Source: Ornithodoros turicata (taxonomy: Eukaryota > Arthropoda > Arachnida > Ixodida > Argasidae). Taken from it: DNA of 64,000 nt. Position 1 is the stretch's first letter. Every line of letters begins with the position of its first letter. The notes under the pieces were generated by a model that ran no database searches, had not been told where the DNA came from, and was given only the letters and a program-made list of their open reading frames with translations. The stretch lies in assembly GCF_037126465.1 (NCBI RefSeq), contig NC_088207.1, forward strand, positions 45,690,143 through 45,754,142, written 5' to 3'. The translations under genes and the position numbers were made by a program. Of the stretch, positions 54,153 through 64,000 are shown in pieces.

Positions 54153-57100
54153 CTGCACAAAGGAGCAACAGAAATGTGTAAGTATTCGCAAGTAGTATGA
54201 GAAAATGGTGTAAAACACAACATTTCTGAATTGCTATGACTTCATATGCATATTCAATACAGAATATTCAATGTTGTTACATACGTTACGTTCGTATATC
54301 GAATAGTATTGATGGAATGATAAAGAAAGACATTAATAAAAGAAATCTTGAGTACGAGGGCGATTCATGCGAGTACCGCAAACGTATGAATACATATGTT
54401 TGAAGGCACCCAGTGGACACTAGAGCGTTCTGTCACCAAATTTCGCACCACGAAAGACGAGAAGCCTCTGGAAATTTACTATCGGTTGACAATGCGGTAC
54501 GGTTCGTCATGCGTGCCTCATAGCCAAGTGTACGAGTGGGCTATGAAGTTCGAGAATGGTTTGAGCAGTAAGACATTCAAGCCACTAGGTGCACCGGGGT
54601 CTTTACATTCGAGCAAGTGCATTAACATCTTTAGGGTGACTGTGTTGAAAAGTAGATGCATGTAACCTCACCCACATACGCAGTTAGTTCGAATGCATTT
54701 CCGGTTCTCATTTGAATGACCCTCGTAGTTATCGCAGTACGCAAATTTTGAACATTATAATGCAGAATATGCAGCATGGTTACTGTCGTGGTATTCTACA
54801 CATTCCGGAATAGTAATTCTCCAACTGTTGCATGTGATGACAACAGTTACAATGCCTGTATCTCTCGTTGCCACAGTCACAGTGGGAGGGCGACAAGGGA
54901 ACACATTAAGCTGGGAACATACCAATTTCAGTGAGTCCTGCTACCATGGAGCGAGCCCTAGCCCTTCCCACGGAGAGCGTAGTGCGTGGATCCCTCTTGG
55001 GAGGAGCTGGGGCCTTCTTGGCCGACAGCTTACGAGGCAGCGTGGCACATTGCCGGTACGTGCTGCCGCAGTGCTCCGAGCTCTCAGAGCCTCCCTGGGG
55101 TGGACTCTCGACTCCTCCAAGGCTCACCACCGACACCACCGTCATAGCCACTAGGTCACCTGACTGACGGATCACCGACACCACGTGTTCGTGAGATGCC
55201 TGTGATACATCCTGGCCGTTGATCTGCGAAACATATATTCAGCAAAAGTTGGCGTACAAAATTGACACCATCCCGTGTTGGGGCGTACCTCAAGTAGAAA
55301 GTCTCCCTTCCTGAGCCCTGCCAGATCAGCCACGCCTCCTATGTCCACATCATCCAGATACTGCAGGCTTGGCCAGTTTTCCGTTGGTTGCCGCTCCATC
55401 AGTGGACTTGTGGCTGCGCAAATGCAATCGCTATATAAATTTGGAATGGCTGACTATATCTCTGGGCTCCATTCGTCTAATAAGGCAGCCGAATGGTTTG
55501 TCGTTGAGCATGAGTCATCATGCAGATATGCCAAGAAGTGGGGGGGGGGGCGGATATGTTTAATACAAAGTAAAAAAGAGAAGGGAAAGGTTAGCCGCGG
55601 CGTAGGCTTGTTATTCCCAAAAGCTATCAAGCACACAAAAGAAGAAGTGTCTGCATTAATTCCATCGGGGAAGCGTGCATTTCGTGACGATGCTAGCTGT
55701 ATCTCACCTTTGGCACCTCGAAGAACAAACCCAAATCCTTTTTTACTTTTGTGAAGAATCACCGTTCGCGGTTCGCCATACCTGCAATGAGCGTACGCAG
55801 ATCATGAGAAATCAAGGTATTCAGGCACAGTCACGTGACGAGAATATTGCTCGTCATGCTCACGTTGTATCACTGTGTGAGAGCAGTCACTACACATTCA
55901 AAACGTCTGATCTGTTTTATACTCGTAGTTAACTTACGGGGCTACTTTTGGAATGACACCCTTTCTGGCCAAGCACAATAGACCTCTACCCGAGAAACGT
56001 CATCATGACGTGGGTAGACAGACTGAAACCGAAACAAATCGGAAGGGGAGGGCTGGGTTCCACGAATAGGCACTTGTTTGCTGCCTCCTATCGAAAGAAA
56101 AGTAGGACCCAAGGTCGCATCCCTTTCAGGGACCATCGTAATCCCCACAAGACCGTGGCTTTCGGGCGCGACCTTGTTCGCCCTAGCTTCGAGCGTAGTT
56201 CAACTCTACCAAATTGGTGGCGCTGTCGAACACTATCACGTCATTTGTTTACAACCAGGGAGAGGTCTATTCCGTAAGACGGCAAGGTATACCCCTAACG
56301 CTAAAATAATGTCAAGCAAGATGCAGTCTACAAGCGAAGCTTTTTCACAAGCCTTCATACAACGAGGCAGATCGTCCATTTTAACGGACCTACACTGATT
56401 AATGCAAGCGTGGTCATGCTTACATCCTCCAGCGGCGGGGCAGCGTGGTGACCCCAGAAGCGTGCATCTCGCGGCGGCCCTTGACACGGCCCTGATTCGA
56501 GGGCCCCGGCCGCAGCTTTACCTCTTGCACGGCGGCAATAGGGAAAAGCCCTTGTCGTCCGTCGCGCGTACGGCCCTCGATCATCCCTGTGTCGCTTACT
56601 TGGGTCACTGCAACATAATAGTCCCCCAGCTGTGAGCCATGTTAGACATGAGACAACGAGAAGCCTTCTTCTACCTTGGACGATATCACCACAGTTGAGT
56701 GCCAGGTGTCCGGTGAGTGGACTTTGGTATTCCGTGACGCAGACACATGTCGTACCAACTATGATGACCTCAGGGGAGTCCGAGTTCTCTGTGCCCGAGT
56801 CGCAGCTAGCTCCACTGTTGCTGGTGCATACCCCAGACGAGTCGCTTGTTGCGCTTTTGTCTGCATTATACAACACCGTTTAGACGTTGCATTTAGTTGG
56901 GATGGTACAGACCTGTGGTAGCACTAGTGGATGTGCCGCAGCTTCCCTCGCTGTCCTCTGCAGCGTTGGTTCCTCCATGGGTTGTGGTCGTGGTGGTAGT
57001 GGTGGTGGAGGAAGAACCCGTAGAGGAGGCCTCCGAGATTGTAGAAGACGACGAGAAAGGCGGCAGGGAGCGATTTGAAGGGCACGGGGAGGGCGGCTTG

Positions 57101-60100
57101 GCCCCGAGCACCACAAGTTCCAGCCGGGGGTCGCTGTGGGTCCGGCTAAGGGCCGCGCTGCTCGCACGGCGCCGGGGGTTGTACTGCGGTGGCTCCCGAT
57201 ATGGTACTAGAAGGGCAAAAGGTTTGCCGTCAGCGTCGTCAAGTGATGCGTCAGGTACCGTAATTGGTGAACAGTGCGCAATCCAGTAATGGCCATTAGC
57301 TAAACTACATATAGTTAATCTAAAGGTGGGAACACTTCCCTGTACCTTTTGACCATTTGACCACCCCTTTCCTGTACTCTTGAACTATTCCACAAAGGTA
57401 ACTATAAAATTACACATCCCCGCAAAGAATGTCTTGCTATGGTTCACTCCTTGGCGTTGTGTTCGAAGTACCTGCTTCCTCCTGCCCTAACAGCTCCGAA
57501 AGAAAGAAAGAATAGGAATGTACAGCTCTAAGCATACGTAACAACAACGCTGTTTCATCAGTCGGAGATGGAGCAACGCTGCTCTAGCGGTGCACGAGGA
57601 CGATAAGTAAACAGAGAGAAGGTCTGGGATACGCCACTCCCGTTAGAGGGTAGTTCATGCTAGCGATGGCGAGCATTGTTGTTGCCCTCTGAAGTGACAC
57701 ATGTCTGGAAACAACCTAATCAACACGACTGATGAAACATTGCTAAGTGTGTTTCAAGCTGTACCAGGGAGTACTGCTACTGGAATGGGTAAAGAACACC
57801 ATTCCCCAACAATATTTTTTCGTAGTTCCCGATCGCACTCGCATTTGGTCCCCATGCACCAGGGCATTTGGTTCAGCACACAGAGCGCCACACTCCGGAG
57901 CGGCAAATTAACGGTGCAGCGAATGCGCACAGGACTCAATGCTCCAAATGCTCCACTCTGCATCACGTGATGGTTTCCTTCCGCTAGTGTTGAAAGTTGA
58001 AGCCAAAAGCAGAAGCGCGCCAAACCACCAGCGAAGGAAGTTCGTCACTCCTTACGTCACGTTTCATGATCCGTGCACTGCCAACGCCACCTAGCTACAG
58101 AAGGCCTGCTTATTGCCTCCTCTCCCTCCTTCGCTACGTGAACATATAAAGTCAGAATTCGTCCGCAACTGCGAATCGCCGTTCTGAGAATTCAAGAGCT
58201 CGCATATGATTGCAGCTGACTTGGAACCTGTAGACTTACGTAGGTTTTTAATGCCGTGTGCTGCAGACATATAAATCTGCAGACAGAAAGTGCAACACGC
58301 TTTCCAGAAAATTGGTCTTGAGAAAGATATGGGACCCTCTTGCGCTTTGTTTTAAAGTTTTCCCGTCTAGTACGCGGGGACGTTCAATCACTGCTCGCAG
58401 ACGACAGTGGTTCGTCTCCGTGGCTACGACCGCTGAAAGTTCGTTCGTGATTGGCTACCGCCGTGAAAACACGATCCTGATTGGCTGACTCTTAATTGTT
58501 ACGTCACATCGACGATTAAGCAGGCTTTCTCTATCTAGGTGGTGTTGGCACTGCGCTCTGAAAAAGATTCGGAGTGCGAGACCTTTGTTTTTAGCACACT
58601 CCAAAAGGCGCGCTCTGGGATATGCTCCGCCCGTTAAGCGCATGGCACGCACTCCTGTGCACCGTAGCACCTACTTTACGCACCCATTGTATTCATAGGA
58701 CAGTTCATCGTACACTCTTAAAACAGAGCTCCACCGCACAGCACCTCCTACACTGTAAAAACATAACTTCACCGCATAGCACGCTTTGCTCCAGCCATTG
58801 CTACGAATGATAGGGTTGTCGCTTCTGATGCGGAGATAGAGGGAGGCGTACGCCTTTTTTTGTCAATTTAGATATATGACAGTTGACACAAAGAGGCGTA
58901 CGACTCCCTCTGTCTTCGAATCAGAAGCTACAACCCGATCACTCGTACACTCTAAAGACAGATATTCACCGCATAGCACGCTCCTAGCCAGCCATCATCC
59001 CGAATGACAACGTTCGTTCCCTTGATTTGATGAAAACGGGGGGCGTACGCCATTTCTGTGGCAAATGTGAACTGCATAATGCCACAATAATGGCGTACGC
59101 CCCCCATTTTCAGCAAATCAAGGGAAAGAACGACGTCACTCGGGATGATGGTTGGCTAGGAGCGTGCTATGTGGTGAAGTTCGTGTTAAGATTAGTACAG
59201 GTTGGGTCTCGCCTACGTACCATCAACTTAATTCTGTAGCCATAAAACAGTTCACATAGCTCACAACGTAACTTCACCACATAGCACGGTGAAGGCGAAC
59301 CATTGCACAGAATGATACCTTTATCACCCCCAATTTGTGAAAAGCGTGGGGCGTACGCCTTTTTTGGAACTCCATAAGTGTTCCAAAAAGGCGTACGCCT
59401 CCCGTTTTTAACCAATCAGGGGGCAGAACGATGTCATTCGGGATGGTTATTGGATAAGAGTGTGCCTTGTGGCAAAGTTCTGTTTTTAGAGTGCAGAAAC
59501 TCCTGAAATTTCCGTGAACGCTGTAAACGTTTGACAATGGCGTGTGGTAAACGCACTTTACAGGAATACGAAGCAGCATCTAGAGCACATCATTGACGTA
59601 TTCGCACTAACCCACGTCCTCAGGGCGGTGATTTTTGATGACATCGGCGAGGGCGAGGTTTCCTGCGATGACGGCGACCTGGTAAGGGTTCTGGTTGGCG
59701 AAGTTGAGGGCTGCCGGATCGGCTCCCCTGAACAACAGCACCCTTGCACAGCTCTCCTGGTCGTTGACGGCACACACATGCAAGGGCGTGTTGCCGCTGG
59801 CATTGCGTGCGTTCATGTCCGCCCCGTAGAACAGCAGGTGTTCCAGATGTTGAACCAGGCCATGCTTACACGCCTGGTGGACCTCTTGCCAACCCTGTCA
59901 CAAGAACCCCGCACCAACATCCAATCAAAAATCGAGCTATATCAAAGGGGATACTACTGGTGCTGCAACACGAAACCCGCCATATGGAAGAGATCATCAT
60001 GAAGTGCTTGCCTAGATGCCACGAGCTCATTGTACATTTCTATGTGCGTTCCATTCGTGTGTTGTCACAGCTGCTAATGTTCTGGATCTGATGTGACCGA

Positions 60101-62868
60101 AGGCTTTCTCACGCTGCCTTCGTGAGACCACTGATATCTTGTTACTCATTATCTGATTTCTTTATATTCTTAGTCACTTCAAAGCATCAAACTCGGAGCG
60201 AGACCGTTATGCGAGAGGCCTTTTTTTATCCACGATCAACAGTACCCTTCCGGTACAGTGGGCGCAGGGAAAGGTAACAGAAACGGAAACGGGGTATTAT
60301 ACCGGAAATATAGCAGGTAACGGTGACAGAAACGAAAACGGATATCGCACAGTTAGAATAGCTTAAACAGAAACGGACACGACAATGAATTACGGTAATA
60401 ATTCGAGTATCGCAGGACCCGAATTATTGCAATTCTTCACAATATCATGTAGATAAATTTATGAAATAAGCCTCAATGAAGTAAACTAAAATTAACTGAA
60501 AAACTAAAACTAAAATGAACTATCAAACTGGAGCATATAAGTAAGTAGTACACAGTAAACAGAAGAAGCATACTTCGTATTCGCTCATGGTGACCTGGAA
60601 GTTGCAAGCGTGAGTAACATTCCTGGAAACCATGTTCATATTAGCTCTTCACAGAAATCACGTACCTATATGTGTATTTTGAATAAAGGTTGTCTCTAGT
60701 ATGCATGTATCCCTGGAGCCCTCAAAATAGACTTCAGAACGTAGAGGGATTAACTTTTGTCACGGTCTCAATGGTCTTAAAAAAAAAAAAAAAAAGAGGA
60801 AAGAAAGGAAAGAAGGAAAACAAAAAGCTGGAGGTAGGGCGGTACCGAAAACAGAAACGGAAACGTAACGGAAACGAAAGCAGCAATGGTGGTAACCGAA
60901 ACTGAAACAGAAACAAACAAGGGCCAGTAACGGAGGTGGTAACGGAAACGAAAAAGATTCCGCTACCTTTCCCTGAGTGGGCTTTTATGGTTATCTGCAT
61001 TTCCTTCGGCAATAATCTATGTCGCCCCTATTAGTGTAATGGTGGTACCACCTTGACAGATAAAACCCCTACAACAACATCTTTTACAACGTAAGGTTCC
61101 TTCCCACTGATGAAAGTGCACTCCGGCACCACTCGTTCTCCTCAAACTCATAGCACATGATGAACGCTTCACAAAATCCTAACTTACATGACTTCCCCAT
61201 AACCTCTCTGCATAACGGGAGTTGCTATTGTGAACATTCTAGTTTTTTTTTATTTATTTTCTGTCCACAAGTTATTGTGTAGTGAACAAGACGGGGCACT
61301 GATGGACGGTGTACCTGTGGATCCGCAGTGCCCGGCTGAGCGTGGTCGTGAAGCAGGAGTTCCGTGAGCTGCGGATCAGCATTATACACGACGGTGTAGT
61401 ACAACGGTGTAAGCCCTCGAGCGTCCTTGTAGTTGGGGGACGCCCCAAGGTCCAGTAGGGTCTTGAGAGCTTCCAGGTTGTTTTTCTCCACCGCTCTATG
61501 CAGTGCTGTCCGACCGTCCTTGGTGCGGAAATCCAGCAGGGCTCCGCCGTTCACCAGCGCGATGATCACCTTCGTTGGATTCTTAAGCCCCGACGCTAGC
61601 GTCAGCGGTGTCTCTGTTGCACATATACATCAAGATTAGTGCGCATTTGTCTTAAGAAATTGTCTCCTTCGACAGTAAGACCGGCCGCTTTTAGGCTCCA
61701 AATGTACAAGTGGCAGCAAAATGTCGGAACTTCGTGATCTGATCTTTCTCGTGTGTTGAGCCGTTGGCAAAATTCAAGCATGTCAGGATTAGTCAAATGA
61801 TTTGCCATGAGTGTTCAAATGCATACTTCGCCCTTCAAGCACCAATTCGTAGGTTTTTATTGCCGTGTGAAACACATTTCATAACTTACCGAGTCACTGC
61901 TTCATTTTAAGCCGACTAATATTTATTTTATAGCCGACCATAATTTATTATCGTCCATCACTGGAACTCACATTGTTCAAAATTCCCGCACAGAGTGATG
62001 TACACGCAACGTCAGTGTGACGACATGAGGCCGTCCCTATGAGAACGTGCCTGTTTGGCTTACCATTCGCGAGATTTTCATGTGATTTCAACTCAATATC
62101 TATTGTAATTGCGGTAGGGAGGAAGCTTGAGCAATGCAGCAAGTGCGCTTCACTACCGTGCACAGACATACAAGGAGAAGCCGACTTTACACATGGCTTT
62201 TTGATGCGTCTGTTAACAAGGGCAGCATACGTACCCGTTGCCCCCTATTTCCTTATCAGTAAACGAACCCAATGCTACAACTAGTGCCCCACCCCCCTTT
62301 GTGACATGCATCTACAAGCATTAGTATCCTAACAAACCTCCTCGATATAGCCTTTTAATAAATTTTACCTCCAGAGTCTGGACAGTGGAAGTTGGGATCA
62401 ATCCCCCTGGAGCAGAGCTTGGTGACTTTCTCTACGTTGTTGTTTGCCACGTGTTCCAACATGCGACGCAAGTTGGCCCGCGTGTGCAACTGCTTGATCT
62501 GCTTCTCTTCCACGTTCATCATCTTGTACACGCGCCGCTTGTACCGAAGCTGAAACAGGTGCACATTTCATTTCTTCCGTTTACATGCGCCCTCCATTCC
62601 ACCTTACCTCTAAATAAGCAACGGCGTCTGTTAGAGGGTAATCCGCTATGGGTCGCTCTTCGTCTAGAAACTTGCCGGCCTTCCCGTTCACCGGAGGGCA
62701 GTACAGCCCATAGTTGAAGCTCTCTTTTAGTTCCTACGAGACAAAAAAGAATGAAAAGAATAACTCAGACCGCGTGAGACATCAAACACGTCTTACCTTA
62801 GGCAGAGACGAGAGTATCTGTTGTTTGATGTCCCATATTAGCTCTTCACGATTCACGTGAAAACACTT
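51409..62868 (-). CDS. Shank: SHANK postsynaptic scaffold protein, 12 exons, 5' end beyond the window
   Basis: Exons in transcript order: 62868-62797, 62733-62608, 62549-62369, 61613-61315, 59894-59612, 57206-56913, 56860-56675, 56607-56424, 55781-55708, 55413-55289, 55223-54923, 54152-51409. All junctions are GT-AG and the total of 4869 nt stays in one frame (1622 residues plus stop). Domains in order are the end of the SPN (FERM-like) domain with FLDEERPI and LRYKRRVYKMM, ankyrin repeats to about residue 320, SH3 (about 456-514), PDZ (about 545-640, binding loop GFGFVLRG), a long Ser/Pro-rich region, and a C-terminal SAM domain. SHANK links receptors, GKAP and Homer to actin beneath synapses. 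This order is diagnostic. The N-terminal start exon was not found within the window. Confidence 0.96.
54355..54725 (+). mobile_element. Internally deleted mariner element in a SHANK intron
   Basis: The inverted ends CGAGGGCGATTCATGCGAGT and TCATTTGAATGACCCTCG have TA outside each (54353-54354 and 54726-54727). The remaining frame (from 54396) encodes only the N-terminal helix-turn-helix of a mariner transposase (EIYYRLTMRYGSS, then VPHSQVYEWAMKFENG). The catalytic part is gone. It lies in the last SHANK intron, on the opposite strand to the gene. Confidence 0.85.
57290..58055. other. Part of a SHANK intron, no exon seen
   Basis: No recognised coding sequence or clear transposon ends were found here. 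Confidence 0.4.
58060..58600 (-). mobile_element. Core of a long fold-back element (same family as 18710-19931), reverse sense
   Basis: On the minus strand it follows the core of the element at 18710: GCCAACACCACCTAG, then TACGTCACAATTAAGAGTCA-like, AACGTGCTTTCAGCGGTCGT-like and TTTTCTGGAAAGC blocks, ending near GAGGGAGAGGAGGCAA. The outer arms are missing. It lies in a SHANK intron. Confidence 0.65.
58717..58945. mobile_element. MITE (GTACGCC family): left-end fragment followed by a truncated copy
   Basis: A left terminus (CACTCTTAAAACAGAGCTCC) of about 38 bp is directly followed by a second left terminus (CACTGTAAAAACATAACTTC, from about 58756). The second copy has core GGCGTACGCC...GGCGTACGAC and an inner stem TTGTCAATTTAGATATATGACAGTTGACA. 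Its right arm is cut off at the next MITE. Confidence 0.75.
58948..59195. mobile_element. MITE (GTACGCC family), tail-to-head in the cluster
   Basis: It starts CACTCTAAAGACAGATATTC. The inner stem is TTTCTGTGGCAAATGTG / CATAATGCCACAATAATGG, like the copy at 33827. The right end is eroded (GTGTTAAGATTAG). Confidence 0.8.
59266..59494. mobile_element. MITE (GTACGCC family), variant with TTGGAAC inner stem
   Basis: Arms CACAACGTAACTTCACCACA and a right end TTCTGTTTTTAGAGTG. The core is GGCGTACGCC, TTTTTTGGAAC, loop, GTTCCAAAAAGG, CGTACGCCTCCCG. It is the closest relative of the loop-deleted copy at 1853. Confidence 0.85.
60265..60975. mobile_element. Non-autonomous hAT-type element, 711 bp, with 8-bp target duplication
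   Basis: The termini CAGGGAAAGGTAACAGAAAC and GCTACCTTTCCCTG are inverted. The flanks are AGTGGGCG (60257-60264) and AGTGGGCT (60976-60983), an 8-bp duplication with one mismatch. Many GGTAACGGAAACG repeats fill both ends, and an A-rich purine tract lies at 60779-60822. It has no transposase. It lies in a SHANK intron between two ankyrin exons. Confidence 0.85.
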
Positions 62869-63890
62869 CTGTAAGAGAAAACAGAAAAAAAAGTGCGTTG
62901 AGAAGCGCAATGTACGTTTATGACACATCTACAGCTAGAAGGTTGATGGCTGCCTTGTAAACAGTGTGAGTCAAAAAGGAAGTCGCATCCACAAACACAA
63001 AAAACTGATACAGCTGTGACAAAAAACGACAGGCCGCTCCATCAGTGAAGCTGCCGGCCCCTGCGGGTACCATCCGTGGGAGAGGCCACGTGCTTCTGAG
63101 AACCAGTGCACATTCCCGCTCTTCCGATGTGTGCTCGGCCGGAACGGCGTTTTATCTCGTTAATTGCGGTAACGTGGAAACTGATTTATTTACCTCCTTT
63201 CATATTTATTTGTGCTTATCTCTCACAAAATAAATATTCGCTGTCGTCGCCCGGAACGCAATGAACACAGCGGCTCATGAGTTATTGCCACCGCCGTCTG
63301 GGTTAGGTTTACTAATGGCGTTGTCCCGCAGGAAGCTCGAACGCCCACGTTGCAACCCGTAGCAATATTACTGGGCGCTCAGCGGAGCTCTGTCGGAGCC
63401 CTATCGGCAAGGATCGATCGATGTTTAATAAACCAGACTGCTTAGAAGAAGCACAGTAGCCGTTCCGCTAATTACGGCCTTCCTCAGATCAGAAAGGCTT
63501 TTCTTCACGCGCAAATTAAACGCCAGTAGTGTTGCGTATAGGTGTCGCAGTACCCTTAATCATTGATCTGAATGTCTGTAGATGGCGGAGGGGTACTGAG
63601 TGACGTCAGTAAAGTATCGGTCGTATTGGCTAACGAGCCATTCCAATATTCAAAAGCTTTGTCTAAAGCAAATCTTGCTTGGGCAAGCTTTGTTCATCAG
63701 GCTCCCTCAGTGGGAGCGAGGTCTCGGGTTAATGATCAGTCGCTCCGACGACAATGACGAAACGGAAGTGCAGGTTAAGCAAAGAGATCGAAAGAGAAAG
63801 AGAGTTGTCCCTTCATATCTGCAAATACGAAATCACACGAAACAGAAACCATTCTAGTTAAGGCATCTTATGTGTGCGCTAGTATATGCT
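62869..63890. other. SHANK 5' intron, no exon recognised
   Basis: The exon upstream of 62868 should encode the start of the SPN domain. No matching frame with a good donor was found, so it probably lies to the right of the window. Confidence 0.4.
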
Positions 63891-63891
63891 A

Positions 63892-64000
63892 CGCTCTTAG
63901 AAATGAACTTCACCTCATAGCGCGCTCCTAGTCAACCATCATCTCGAATGATATCGTTATCTGCCCTCATTTGTTGAAAACGGGAGGCGTACGCCTTTTT
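63892..64000. mobile_element. MITE (GTACGCC family), cut by the right edge
   Basis: It begins CGCTCTTAGAAATGAACTTC with TA before it and reaches GGAGGCGTACGCCTTTTT at the window end, so only the left arm is visible. Confidence 0.88.

Noticed and set aside
56355..56876. 173-codon minus-strand frame reading through the SHANK SH3 intron
   Set aside because: The read-through changes frame and destroys the SH3 domain. Splicing at 56675 to 56607 restores GDIVQ-VTQVSDTGMIEGR.

Overview
This is eukaryotic, animal nuclear DNA. The genes have spliced introns with GT-AG sites, there is one SHANK scaffold gene typical of bilaterians, and the space between genes is packed with DNA transposons, fold-back MITEs, tRNA-derived SINEs and LINE fragments. 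The proteins and the repeat landscape suggest an arthropod, most likely a chelicerate such as a tick. That is an inference from general knowledge, not a database match. No bacterial operons, CRISPR arrays or rRNA genes were seen.

Layout. (1) 1-11.6 kb: a mariner transposase running off the left edge, a loop-deleted MITE, a 5'-truncated LINE, the first exons of an unrecognised gene (8185-8886) and a frameshifted SWIM zinc-finger remnant (9440-9938). (2) 11662-15708: a small secreted, cysteine-rich, probably GPI-anchored protein in three exons, followed at once by a hAT-type element with a perfect 8-bp target duplication. (3) 16.9-19.9 kb: three fold-back elements. (4) 20129-23251: two tandem intronless tetraspanins of the eight-cysteine (TspanC8-like) type. 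(5) 25270-29936: two head-to-head paralogues encoding four-TM proteins, each with six exons and matching exon lengths and phases. (6) 30.3-31.1 kb: two adjacent MITEs, one with another MITE inside it. (7) 31846-45157: a second member of the secreted cysteine-rich family, with a 12-kb first intron full of MITEs. (8) 45.2-51.4 kb: MITEs and sequence without a recognised gene. (9) 51409-62868, minus strand: twelve exons of SHANK (SPN, ankyrin, SH3, PDZ, proline-rich, SAM), whose reading frame closes exactly over 4869 nt. Its 5' end lies beyond the window.

Several genes encode membrane or cell-surface proteins (tetraspanins, four-TM proteins, GPI-type proteins). Gene duplication recurs: two tetraspanins, two four-TM genes and two cysteine-rich genes. 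I see no evidence that these genes form one pathway. The most unusual material is the family of fold-back MITEs ending in CACTCT...AGAGTG. Their inverted arms differ between copies yet stay complementary within each copy, and five intact copies are flanked by 2-bp repeats of varying sequence.
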